This document shows, in pieces, positions 35,646-43,399 of a DNA stretch of 55,069 nt (the first letter of the stretch is position 1; each line of letters opens with the position of its first letter). A program made the position numbers and the translations under genes. The stretch is taken from positions 1-55,069 of the forward strand of contig CANJZW010000024.1 in the NCBI GenBank assembly GCA_947479475.1, read 5' to 3'. This DNA comes from Chthoniobacteraceae bacterium (lineage in GTDB: Bacteria; Verrucomicrobiota; Verrucomicrobiia; Chthoniobacterales; Chthoniobacteraceae). Below the pieces are notes generated by a model, which was not told where the DNA came from, made no database searches, and worked only from the letters and a program-made list of their open reading frames with translations.

Positions 35646-37967
35646 ATGATGCGACATCCTTTTTCGCCTGCGCGCCCTCCGGGGGCCTTCCTGGTTTTTG
35701 GCGTTCTGCCGTTTTCATTCCAGTGCCTGATCGCGGCGCTGCCCGTTTCCGAGGCGGCGCACCCTGGGGAGGTGCGCTTCGAGACGGAAATCGGCCCATT
35801 TCTCAATGACAACTGTCTGGCGTGTCACTGCAAAACAACCACCAAGGGCGGCCTGAATTTGGAGACGCGGGAGCTCATGCTCAAAGGGGGCGATTCAGGA
35901 GCGGTTCTTGTGCCGGGGGACGCGCTCAAGAGCCTGATCTTCAGCGCTGCCACCCACATCGATCCGGATACGGCCATGCCCCCCCGCGACAATAAAGCGA
36001 AGGCCAAAAACCTCTCCGCCCAGCAGTTGGGTCTCTTGAAGCTTTGGATTCAGCAGGGGGCAAAAATTCCACCTCGTTCTGAACGCACCGTGCGGTTTCA
36101 GGCGCTGCCGGCTCACTTGAAGGCGATTGTCGCCGTGGCTGTTTCCCCCGATGGACAGTATGCCGCGTGCGCCAGGGCGAACCGGTTGTTTGTATACCAT
36201 TTACCCACCGGTGTGTGTGTGCTCGAGGATGGTGCGGAAAAGGATCAAATCAGTTCCCTGACGTTCAGTCCGGATGGAAAACGCCTGGCGGTTGGCGGCT
36301 TTCGGCAGGTCAAGATTTGGAGGCACGCTCCTGAGCTCAAAGTCGCAGCGGCCAAGCAGCCGGAAGACCTTGCCGCGCTCGCGCTCGCGGAATCCGGACG
36401 TCTGGTTGCCGCCCCCGATGGGACCGTGACGCAGCCTCCCGGCGCGGCGCAAACACCGCCTCTGCAGATTAAGCATGGGACGGCGGTTACAGCGTTTGCC
36501 GCGCGCAAGGACCTGAAACGTTTTGCCACCGCGGGGCCGGATGGTTCTCTCAAATTATGGGACGAGGCGGGTAAACTTCTTGGCACACAAAAGGGCAGTC
36601 GCTTGTTGAACGAGGCCGTTGGGGAGAAGGAGCGGGCCGTTCAGGTGGAGGCATCCAACGTGGTTCTGGCAAAGGCGGGGGTCACGGAGGCGGAGAAATT
36701 TTCTAAAGCGGCGGAAGAACGGGTGAAGAAAATGCAGGCCGACCTCGAGCCAAAGCGGAAGGAATCCGAAGCCAAGGAAGCTGCCGCAAAACCGCTTCGT
36801 GAGGCCAAGGCCGCTGGAGGTGCGAAAGCGCCCACGGATCAAGTTCTGGCCGCAGCCGAGGAGGCTGCCCAAAAAGCGTTGAAGGCTTTGACCGCCGCTG
36901 AGACGGAGGCTTCCCTTTCAAAGGGTGAAAGTGAGAAGGGGGTTGCGGATTTGGCGGAAGCGCGTGCCGCAGTGGTCAGGCAGGAGGAAGTCAAAAAGGG
37001 GGCTGATGTCGCGTTGGAAACCGCCCGCAAAGAGGCTGCCGCGGGTGCGCGACCCCTCCAACGCCTTGCGTTCTCTCCAGACGGCCTTCTTTTGGCCGGG
37101 CAGGATGCGGTTGGTGTGTGTTATTCTTGGTCCGCTCAAACAGGCGCCCCTATCGGTGTTTTCGGCGCACCGGCCCCCGAGGGCGTGAGCGGCACGTTGG
37201 TTTTCACCCCGGATGCCCGCCTTTGGATGGGAGCGCAGGGGACTGCGACTGCCGCCGCTTGGGACCTCTCCTGTAAATGGTCGCTGGAGCGGCAGATTGG
37301 AGAAAGCGCGGGGAAATCTCCCTTCTCCGACAGGGTTTATGCCGTGGCATTTTCACCCGATGGCAAGACCCTCGCCTCCGGGGGGGGCGAGCCTTCGCGT
37401 GAGGGCGAAATCCGTCTTTGGAATGCAGATTCAGGCGCCGCCATTCGGGAAATCTCGAAGGCTCACTCCGACACCGTTTTTGCATTGGAGTTTTCGCCCG
37501 ATGGCAAAACGCTGGCCTCGGGAGGGGCGGACAAGATGGCCCGACTGCTGGATCCGAACGATGGCAAACTGGTCCGCACGATGGAGGGCCACACCGGACA
37601 TGTTCTGGGTTTGAACTGGAGTCCGGATGGAAAACAGTTGGCAACCTCTGGGGCAGACAATGTCGTGAAGGTGTGGGATGCGGCCACCGGCCAGCGCAAA
37701 CGCAATGTGGAAGGGTACGACAAGGAAGTGACCGGCGTGCGTTTTGTGGGGGCCAATGGCAACGTGGCGACCAGTTCGGGAGACAACCGGGTTCGCCTGA
37801 TGGGGGCGGATGGCAAGGAGGTCAGGCTTTACCCGGAGACGGCGGATTTCGTGCAGTCGTTGGCGCTGCGTCGCGACGGCACCCAGATTGTCGCTGGCGG
37901 ACAGGATGGGACGCTGCGGGTTTGGTCCACAGAGACGGGAAAGGTGGATGCCCGATTCGCTCCCTAG
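35646..37967 (+). CDS. PSCyt1-WD40 beta-propeller protein interrupted by a long coiled coil
   Basis: A 773-residue exported protein. The signal peptide (about 12-38) precedes a PSCyt1 domain with the haem motif CLACH (57-61) and the MPPRDNKAK loop. WD40 blades start near 150 (VVAVAVSPDGQYAACARANRLFVYHL) and continue to about 310. A 150-residue Ala/Glu/Lys-rich coiled coil (about 318-465) follows, then more WD40 blades (RLAFSPDGLLLAGQD, VYAVAFSPDGKTLASGG, VFALEFSPDGKTLASGG, VLGLNWSPDGKQLATSG). The coiled coil therefore splits the propeller. Last of five same-strand cluster genes; a bidirectional terminator follows. Function unknown, presumably the scaffold of the cluster's system. Confidence 0.88.
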   Translation: MMRHPFSPARPPGAFLVFGVLPFSFQCLIAALPVSEAAHPGEVRFETEIGPFLNDNCLACHCKTTTKGGLNLETRELMLKGGDSGAVLVPGDALKSLIFSAATHIDPDTAMPPRDNKAKAKNLSAQQLGLLKLWIQQGAKIPPRSERTVRFQALPAHLKAIVAVAVSPDGQYAACARANRLFVYHLPTGVCVLEDGAEKDQISSLTFSPDGKRLAVGGFRQVKIWRHAPELKVAAAKQPEDLAALALAESGRLVAAPDGTVTQPPGAAQTPPLQIKHGTAVTAFAARKDLKRFATAGPDGSLKLWDEAGKLLGTQKGSRLLNEAVGEKERAVQVEASNVVLAKAGVTEAEKFSKAAEERVKKMQADLEPKRKESEAKEAAAKPLREAKAAGGAKAPTDQVLAAAEEAAQKALKALTAAETEASLSKGESEKGVADLAEARAAVVRQEEVKKGADVALETARKEAAAGARPLQRLAFSPDGLLLAGQDAVGVCYSWSAQTGAPIGVFGAPAPEGVSGTLVFTPDARLWMGAQGTATAAAWDLSCKWSLERQIGESAGKSPFSDRVYAVAFSPDGKTLASGGGEPSREGEIRLWNADSGAAIREISKAHSDTVFALEFSPDGKTLASGGADKMARLLDPNDGKLVRTMEGHTGHVLGLNWSPDGKQLATSGADNVVKVWDAATGQRKRNVEGYDKEVTGVRFVGANGNVATSSGDNRVRLMGADGKEVRLYPETADFVQSLALRRDGTQIVAGGQDGTLRVWSTETGKVDARFAP

Positions 37968-38010
37968 AAAGAGGTTTCTTCGTGTGTCAAAAGCAGGTCG
38001 AAACTTTTAA

Positions 38011-38049
38011 AAAAAACAGGGAAGTAGCGCGAGCCACTTCCCTGTTTTT
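38011..38049. terminator. Bidirectional terminator between the PSCyt1-WD40 and flagellin-like genes
   Basis: AAAAACAGGGAAGT (38012-38025) pairs with ACTTCCCTGTTTTT (38036-38049). The loop AGCGCGAGCC can extend the stem by a GC pair and a GC/GC step around a GCGA tetraloop. A-runs before and T-runs after make it active on both strands, as needed between convergent genes. Confidence 0.85.
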
Positions 38050-38077
38050 GAAGAACTAGGAGTCCCAGCTTCCTGAT

Positions 38078-39184
38078 TTAGGTAAAGGAGATTTTAGGAA
38101 GAATGCTTTCCAAGCGTTCCGGCTTGAACCATTCGATTCCGGAGGACGGCTCCCCCCAAAGCGCCTTGATTACGCCTTGAGCCGTTAGGTTTGTCTGGGC
38201 AAGGGCGGAGCTTCCGGACTGGTTCAGGAGCTGGGTCTTCGCCAGAGAGGCGACTTCGTGCGCAACATCCGTGCCGGTGATTTGGCTGCTCAGGGCTGTC
38301 ATGCTCGCCCCGCGAGAGGTGACGGAGTCCAAGCTTGCCCGCAAGGCACCCTGCTGGATGTAATTATTCGCGATCATCATGGAGACACTGGAGTAAAGGG
38401 TCTCAAAGGAGGAAACTCCCCATTTTTCTCCGAGAATGTCTGCGGGTTTCTGTGTGACGCCGGCCGTGCCGATGCCTTCCGCGCTTTTAGCCGGGGTCGA
38501 GACAACGGCAACGGGGGGCGTGGAGGGGAACGTTTCGGATGATCCTCCAGTCGAATAGTTGTCCGGGTTTTCAGGAGGGGGCGTGTTGGCGGCCGCTTCT
38601 ATCGCGTCCAGAGTCGCTTGGTCCGTGATCTCCAGATTGAGGTTCGAAGAGCCGATCAGCGTATCCCAAGCGCCGCCCCCGTTGGAGAGGAAGTCTGACT
38701 GGGTAAATGCAATTGATTGAGTGCCTTCATTGTTGAGGCTGACTCTGTAGGCGGAGCCCCCGCCGGATTTGTCGTGGAGACTTTGGTCTCCGTAGGAGGC
38801 GTTGCGTTCATCGGTCAACTGCAGGCGCAGTGAGTCGAACTGCTTCATGAAGTTGTCGAGGTCGTCCTTGGTCTTTGTGGCGTCCTGCATCTTGCTAGCC
38901 ACTTCGCCCATCGCGCCCACAATCGATGCGATATGGTTCAGGCTGCTTGCCTGCGCATCCAAAAAGGACAGAGCGTTTCCCAGATTGCTGACGATCTTGG
39001 AGTCCACGGAGACAGTGGTCCGAGCCTGCAGGGAGAGGGAGTCGACTTGGCCGCCGTTGAGGCCGGCACCTGACGATGAACCGCTTGCGATTCTGGCAAC
39101 AGCCTGATCCCTGGCGGCTGAGTTGTTCTTAAGCGAATAAGCAGCAAGGGAATATGAACTGCTGCTGACGATTGATGTAACCAT
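38078..39184 (-). CDS. Solitary flagellin-like protein
   Basis: A 368-residue protein with the two conserved ends of flagellin and a variable middle. The N-terminal region (about 15-115) has the heptad helix with RDQAVARIASGSSSGAGLNGGQ, matching the LSSGLRI...A motif, then LGNALSFLDAQASSLNHIASIVGAMGEVAS. The C-terminal region (about 275-345) reads LDSVTSRGASMTALSSQITGTDVAHEVASLAKTQLLNQSGSSALAQTNLTAQGVI, close to the D0/D1 flagellin C-terminus. A 20-residue tail follows, which most flagellins lack. No other flagellar gene, sigma-28-type promoter or chaperone gene is visible nearby. Its partner machinery must be elsewhere if it is exported as flagellin. Confidence 0.8.
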   Translation of the reverse strand: MVTSIVSSSSYSLAAYSLKNNSAARDQAVARIASGSSSGAGLNGGQVDSLSLQARTTVSVDSKIVSNLGNALSFLDAQASSLNHIASIVGAMGEVASKMQDATKTKDDLDNFMKQFDSLRLQLTDERNASYGDQSLHDKSGGGSAYRVSLNNEGTQSIAFTQSDFLSNGGGAWDTLIGSSNLNLEITDQATLDAIEAAANTPPPENPDNYSTGGSSETFPSTPPVAVVSTPAKSAEGIGTAGVTQKPADILGEKWGVSSFETLYSSVSMMIANNYIQQGALRASLDSVTSRGASMTALSSQITGTDVAHEVASLAKTQLLNQSGSSALAQTNLTAQGVIKALWGEPSSGIEWFKPERLESILPKISFT

Positions 39185-39373
39185 AAATCAGTGGGGGGTG
39201 TTTCTTTCGCTGACAGACCTTAGCCCTTTTAGTTCTTTGGATTAGGGGATGCAATCTTGAAATGGAGGTGATCAAAATTAAATCCGAAACTTCCGCCGAA
39301 AAAGGGGCGCCACATCAACTTTCGACACCCAGAGGTTTAGGTATTTTGGGGAGATTCCACTTCGTGCGGTGGG

Positions 39374-40078
39374 TCAGGCGTCCCCTAAATAGAGTAGTCT
39401 GTTGCACTGTTCACAATGCACAATCGACTTTCCTGCCCGCGTGGCTGCCGCCGTGGATGCTGTCACCTTCATGTGGCACCCTGAGCAGACCTCGTGGTTT
39501 AGTGCGACGAGCGCCTCTGTTTTGCTGGTGAAAAGCCGCTTGTAAGTATCCAGCAGGTCTTCGTCCAGACCGCCCGCGTACTTCTCACGGCTTGCTTCAA
39601 GCTCCGCAAGTTGGGCTTCCAGGTTCTTGCACTTGGTGTCCAGGTCGGCTAACTGCCGCTGGACGAGCGATGCCGCTTCTGCGGCGGCTTTTTCAGATCG
39701 GGCCACCTCGGGTTTGAGGGATTCGAGGGTTTCCATCAGTTCGAGTTGACGGTCCTCGATCCCAGAAATTTCCTTCCGCACGTGCTCGATGGAGTGATTC
39801 AGCGCCTGAAATTCTTCGTTTTTACGGGTTTGAAGCTTTTGAGCTTCGTACTTGTTGATCTGATCGCGGCGGCTGCGGATTTCGGTTTCCAGGCGGGCCT
39901 GCTCAATCTCAGCGGTCCGTTGCCGAGTTTTCGCATCGCCGGCGAGGTGGCGGGCATCCGCGAGTTTTTGTTCGAGGTTTTTGCGTTCGATTGGCAGGTT
40001 TTTAAGCTCCGTGCGCAAGGCTCGGGCTTTTTTATCCCGGTCTTGAAGGACGAGAAGACGTTCGATTTCTGGGAGCAT
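39374..40078 (-). CDS. Zinc-ribbon coiled-coil protein, CT398/DUF164 type
   Basis: A 234-residue cytoplasmic protein made of a long antiparallel coiled coil (about 5-185; charged heptads such as RTELKNLPIERKNLEQKLADARHLAG) followed by a C4 zinc ribbon (HEVCSGCHMKVT to HCEQCNRLLYL, about 195-230). Chlamydial CT398 of this family binds sigma-54 and a type III secretion component. The function here is unknown and the chlamydial finding is only a lead. The position next to a flagellin-like gene and the length fit the family. No zinc-binding cysteine is missing. Confidence 0.85.
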   Translation of the reverse strand: MLPEIERLLVLQDRDKKARALRTELKNLPIERKNLEQKLADARHLAGDAKTRQRTAEIEQARLETEIRSRRDQINKYEAQKLQTRKNEEFQALNHSIEHVRKEISGIEDRQLELMETLESLKPEVARSEKAAAEAASLVQRQLADLDTKCKNLEAQLAELEASREKYAGGLDEDLLDTYKRLFTSKTEALVALNHEVCSGCHMKVTASTAAATRAGKSIVHCEQCNRLLYLGDA

Positions 40079-40126
40079 TTTTGGGAACTCTCTACTTGAG
40101 GGGATGGTGGTCGGGTTAGCGGCTCC

Positions 40127-41140
40127 CTAGAACAACATGGATTCCTCGGGCGGTTTGGTTTGTGTCACGGAAGTGGCCTGAATGATGGCCGTGCGTTTGC
40201 CGTTTTCGATCGGAAAAGTCGCCTTGCCTATGATCCGAACCCAGGTCATTTCGGGCAGTTCGGGCAGGGGATTGGTTTCCACCAGAGTGGCCACGGGGCG
40301 GGCGTCGGCGGCGCAGCAGGTCATAAACATGCGGACGGCTTTGAACCGGTTTTCAGGGCCGCCGCCGCCGGTTTTTGAAGGCATCATTTGCGCGATGAGT
40401 TGCACCGTGCGCCCCTCAAAGTCCTTGCGCAGTTGGGAGTCCTGGACGGCGTAGAGCATATCCAGAACCTCGACGATGACGTAGCCCTCGGCCGTCTTTT
40501 GTAGGTACTCGGGCATCGGCTCGGTGCCGGGGGCGGCGTCCTTCGCTGTTCCGGCGGCGGCGTCCTTAACTGGAGCGGTTCCCGTAACCGCGGCGGTTCC
40601 TGTAACCGCGGCGGTTCCTGTAACCGCGGTCGTTGCGGTAACCGCGGTCGTTGACGCCGCCGTCTGCGTTGAGGGGGCAGACTGGTCCTTAGAGGTTTCC
40701 GTGCTGGAGGCGGTGGGGGCGGGAGCCGTTTCCTTGGTGGCTTTTGTGGGAGCGGACTTCGTTGCCTTCCGCTCTCCAAGCCCGCTTACGTCGGTTACAA
40801 CGCCGCGTTGTTCAAACGCTTGTTTGCTGAAGTGTTCGGGGGAGAGCCAGGCTGCGACGGTGACGGGCAACACGAGGATCAGGAAAGTCGCCCAGCGGCC
40901 TCCCTTGGAGCGCGCCAGAGGGTGAGTGCAGGAGGCGTCGGCGCAGCAATCCGCGGGAGTGGGGCGTGAGGCGATAAACAGGGCGATGGCGGCGAGCGCA
41001 AAGCCGGCGATGAGCACACCCGGACGGAAGGAGGGGTGAAGGAGATTGGTAAGCCGGCCCGTGTAGTAGGTGCCCAAAAGCACGGAGCTCCAGATTGCCA
41101 AAGTCAGTGAAGGAATCCAGCGAGTGAAGAGGGAGGTCAT
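40127..41140 (-). CDS. TIGR03943-like membrane protein (partner of the permease)
   Basis: A 337-residue protein. Four N-terminal hydrophobic helices (about 5-25, 35-60, 85-105) lead into a low-complexity Ala/Thr/Pro linker (about 130-200) containing a palindromic 18-base repeat (GTAAVT units). The C-terminal soluble domain (YVIVEVLDMLYAVQDSQLRKDFEGRTVQLIAQMM to VRIIGKATFPIEN) is the conserved TIGR03943/YcgQ part. These proteins are encoded with DUF318/YraQ permeases, as here, and are thought to work together. The ion or substrate is unproven. It starts 12 bases after the permease gene ends and is co-transcribed. Confidence 0.85.
   Translation of the reverse strand: MTSLFTRWIPSLTLAIWSSVLLGTYYTGRLTNLLHPSFRPGVLIAGFALAAIALFIASRPTPADCCADASCTHPLARSKGGRWATFLILVLPVTVAAWLSPEHFSKQAFEQRGVVTDVSGLGERKATKSAPTKATKETAPAPTASSTETSKDQSAPSTQTAASTTAVTATTAVTGTAAVTGTAAVTGTAPVKDAAAGTAKDAAPGTEPMPEYLQKTAEGYVIVEVLDMLYAVQDSQLRKDFEGRTVQLIAQMMPSKTGGGGPENRFKAVRMFMTCCAADARPVATLVETNPLPELPEMTWVRIIGKATFPIENGKRTAIIQATSVTQTKPPEESMLF
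40575..40650. repeat. Four in-frame 18-base palindromic repeats in the TIGR03943-like gene
   Basis: Units GCGGTTCCCGTAACCGCG, GCGGTTCCTGTAACCGCG (twice) and a variant occupy 40575-40646. Each unit contains a perfect GCGGTT/AACCGC inverted repeat. On the minus strand they encode AVTGTA units in the linker. Confidence 0.8.
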
Positions 41141-41152
41141 GCGGAGGTTTGT

Positions 41153-42109
41153 TTAGAAGCCGAGGGCATTGAGACGCCACGTAATGAAAGCGATTCCAAA
41201 AAACAGGCCCAAGGCCAAGAGCACGACGACCCGGCGTTTAAACAGCAGCCCATATAACCAGTATAGCTTGAGATCGAACATCGGTCCAAAAACAAGGAAG
41301 GCGAGTTTTGCCGTCATCGGAAACGAGGGAAAACTTGTGGCGGCGATAAAGGCGTCCGTGGTGCTGCAAAGAGCAAGAGCGACGGCCACAAGCATGAGTG
41401 AGACGATTGCCAGGAGGGGGTTGGCCGCCAGGGGTTCAAGCGCCGTCCGGTCTACCGCTGTTCCCAGAACGCTGGTGACGGCCGCGCCGATGATGAAGAA
41501 CACGGCGACGTCCAGAAAGTCCGTGGAAGCTGAATACACCGCTTTTTGCAAACGGCCCGCGATGCTGGAGGGCATCTCACTGGCTTCTGCGGGAGTGGTT
41601 CCGATGCGCAAACCGCCCCGTGTGGGCGCTTGGGCGGGCTCCGGGCCGGCGACTCCAGGCTGGAGGATGGCGCTGGCCGGGAGGCGCTGGAAAACAAGCC
41701 CGACGCACACCGCGATCAGAAACCCCATTCCGAGGCGCAGGAGTGTGACTTCCAGGGGCTGCTGGCCGCGAAAGGCGGCAAACGTACTCAGCGCCACGAT
41801 CGGGCTGACGATGGGGGCGCCCAGCATGTACGTCACCGCGCACCCCACGGGCAGGCCTTTGCGCAAGAAGCGGCGGATGACCACGACGCTTCCGCATTCG
41901 CACATTGGAAATACGAGCCCGAGTAGCCCGCTCATCACGACGGCGGCGATGGGATTTCGGGGCAGGATGCGGGCGAGGCGTTCGGGGGAGACGAAGGCGT
42001 CCACGAGGCCGGAAATGAGGGATCCCAGAAGCAGGAAGGGAATGCCTTCGAGGAGGACGCTCAGGAAAGCCACTGCAAAGTCGCCGGAGTTAAAGGAAAA
42101 CCAATTCAT
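41153..42109 (-). CDS. DUF318/YraQ-family permease
   Basis: A 318-residue inner-membrane permease with eight or more hydrophobic helices. The start MNWFSFNSGDFAVAFLSVLLEGIPFLLLGSLISGLVDAFV and the signature GLVFPMCECGSVVVIRRFLRKGLPVGCAVTYMLGAPIVSPI (about 60-100), with its two cysteines, are diagnostic of the DUF318/YraQ group, related to the arsenic permease ArsP. Transported substrate is not known; metal or metalloid export is one family precedent. It is the first gene of a two-gene operon with the TIGR03943-like protein. Confidence 0.88.
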   Translation of the reverse strand: MNWFSFNSGDFAVAFLSVLLEGIPFLLLGSLISGLVDAFVSPERLARILPRNPIAAVVMSGLLGLVFPMCECGSVVVIRRFLRKGLPVGCAVTYMLGAPIVSPIVALSTFAAFRGQQPLEVTLLRLGMGFLIAVCVGLVFQRLPASAILQPGVAGPEPAQAPTRGGLRIGTTPAEASEMPSSIAGRLQKAVYSASTDFLDVAVFFIIGAAVTSVLGTAVDRTALEPLAANPLLAIVSLMLVAVALALCSTTDAFIAATSFPSFPMTAKLAFLVFGPMFDLKLYWLYGLLFKRRVVVLLALGLFFGIAFITWRLNALGF

Positions 42110-42222
42110 GAAAAAGGGGGTGACTAGGCAAGGTGCCTTGGGCAGATGCAGGGTTTGCTAGAAGGGTGCTAACTGATGAACGGGATGTTGGCGAATTCTT
42201 AGTGAGAGCCGCCCGTTTGGAC

Positions 42223-42801
42223 TCACCTTAGCCGGTACATTTGGGCGTCAATCGCGGTGTAGTGATTGAACCCTGAAACGTGCTGGGGGAACACCCATTC
42301 CTGCCGCGAAACCGTGATGGGGCGGTTTTCCTCGTAGACCTTGTCCGGTTCCCCGGGGTTGCCTCTCTGGCGCACCATGCGTTTTTGATAGTAGGTCTCC
42401 CATCGGGTTTCCCAATGGCCGGGAATGTCGTACGCGTAGGGTTCCGCCCACTCGTGAATATTGCGGATCCATACGGCGTCTGCGCCGACGCGGCGGCCGT
42501 TGTAGGCGGCGCTTTTGATGGCAAAATTACGGCCCAAATCCGTTTTGAACTGAAAAACCCCGATTGAGCGGCTTTTCTGGGGGGGCTGGGAAAGCATGGG
42601 AATGACGAACTCCGGCGGCTTGGGGGCGAATTGTTCTGGAGTGCTTGCCAGATAATACACCTCAGTGGGGCGCATCTGGGCGCGCTCAAGGGCGGCGCAG
42701 CCACTCAGGCTGAGGGCAGCCAAAGCCAGAGCGTAGAGCTTTGTTTTGCGAAGCCATTGCGCCGGTGTTGTTTGGGAAGGGGAACGTCGGGTGGGCTGCA
42801 T
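42223..42801 (-). CDS. Predicted lipoprotein, conserved hypothetical
   Basis: A 192-residue protein with a lipoprotein signal (LYALALAALSLSGCAA, Cys about residue 36). The mature part has no recognised domain; it has paired Trp/Tyr segments such as WAEPYAYDIPGHWETRWETYYQKRMVR. Start placed at the ATG 42801; an upstream TTG would add 13 residues. The gene stands alone between the permease operon and the rpoA-rplQ unit. It is probably an outer-membrane or periplasmic lipoprotein, with unknown role. Confidence 0.7.
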   Translation of the reverse strand: MQPTRRSPSQTTPAQWLRKTKLYALALAALSLSGCAALERAQMRPTEVYYLASTPEQFAPKPPEFVIPMLSQPPQKSRSIGVFQFKTDLGRNFAIKSAAYNGRRVGADAVWIRNIHEWAEPYAYDIPGHWETRWETYYQKRMVRQRGNPGEPDKVYEENRPITVSRQEWVFPQHVSGFNHYTAIDAQMYRLR

Positions 42802-42904
42802 TGGAGAAAAGCGTACGGAGAAGGGGCCTGGCGCCGGCAACTTTGTGGGAAGTCAGAAGGTTGCCTCCGTTATGAATATCGGTCTGAGAGACAACTCGCG
42901 AGGG

Positions 42905-42939
42905 CAAAAAAAACGCGTCCCCTTTTCAGGGGACGCGTT
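42905..42939 (-). terminator. Intrinsic terminator of rpoA-rplQ
   Basis: On the minus strand, AACGCGTCCCCT pairs with AGGGGACGCGTT (12 bp around a 4-base loop; 42912-42939), followed by a run of eight T. It lies 23 bases past the rplQ stop and is one of the strongest terminators in the window. Confidence 0.9.
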
Positions 42940-42961
42940 GATTGAGAAAGGCTGGAAGGGG

Positions 42962-43378
42962 TTACTTTACTTCTTCAGCGTGCTCCGCCGCTGGGGCGGG
43001 GGCTTCGGCTTCGGCATGGGCTTGGTCGACCCATTCCAAGTAAGCCATTTCGGAGGCGTCGCTGTGACGCTGGCCGAGCTTGATGATGCGGGTGTAGCCA
43101 CCGTGGCGGCCACTGGTGCGAGGGGCTACCTTTTCAAACAAGTCGCGCACGGCGGTCTTGTTGTGCATGAGGTAGGCCAGCGCGATGCGGCGGGCGTGCA
43201 AGGTGTTCTTGCGGCCGATGGTGACGAGTTTTTCCGCGAAAGGACGCACGGCCTTGGCCTTGGCCAGGGTGGTCTTGATCCGGCTGTGTTCAATCAGGCT
43301 GATGACCTGGTTTGCCAGAAGCGCGTCGCGGTGGGCCTGCGAGCGGCCGAGTTTGACGGTATGTCGTTTGTGACGCAT
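42962..43378 (-). CDS. rplQ: 50S ribosomal protein L17
   Basis: A 138-residue large-subunit ribosomal protein. The start MRHKRHTVKLGRSQAHRDALLANQVISLIEH, the IKTTLAKAKAVRPFAEKLVTIGR segment and the short VRDLFEKVAPRTSGRHGGYTRI region are diagnostic. The last 20 residues are an Ala/Glu-rich tail beyond the conserved fold. It is the gene directly after rpoA, as in nearly all bacteria, and a strong terminator follows. No Shine-Dalgarno motif is seen. Confidence 0.97.
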   Translation of the reverse strand: MRHKRHTVKLGRSQAHRDALLANQVISLIEHSRIKTTLAKAKAVRPFAEKLVTIGRKNTLHARRIALAYLMHNKTAVRDLFEKVAPRTSGRHGGYTRIIKLGQRHSDASEMAYLEWVDQAHAEAEAPAPAAEHAEEVK

Positions 43379-43399
43379 AAATGATAGAAGGTTAAGGGA

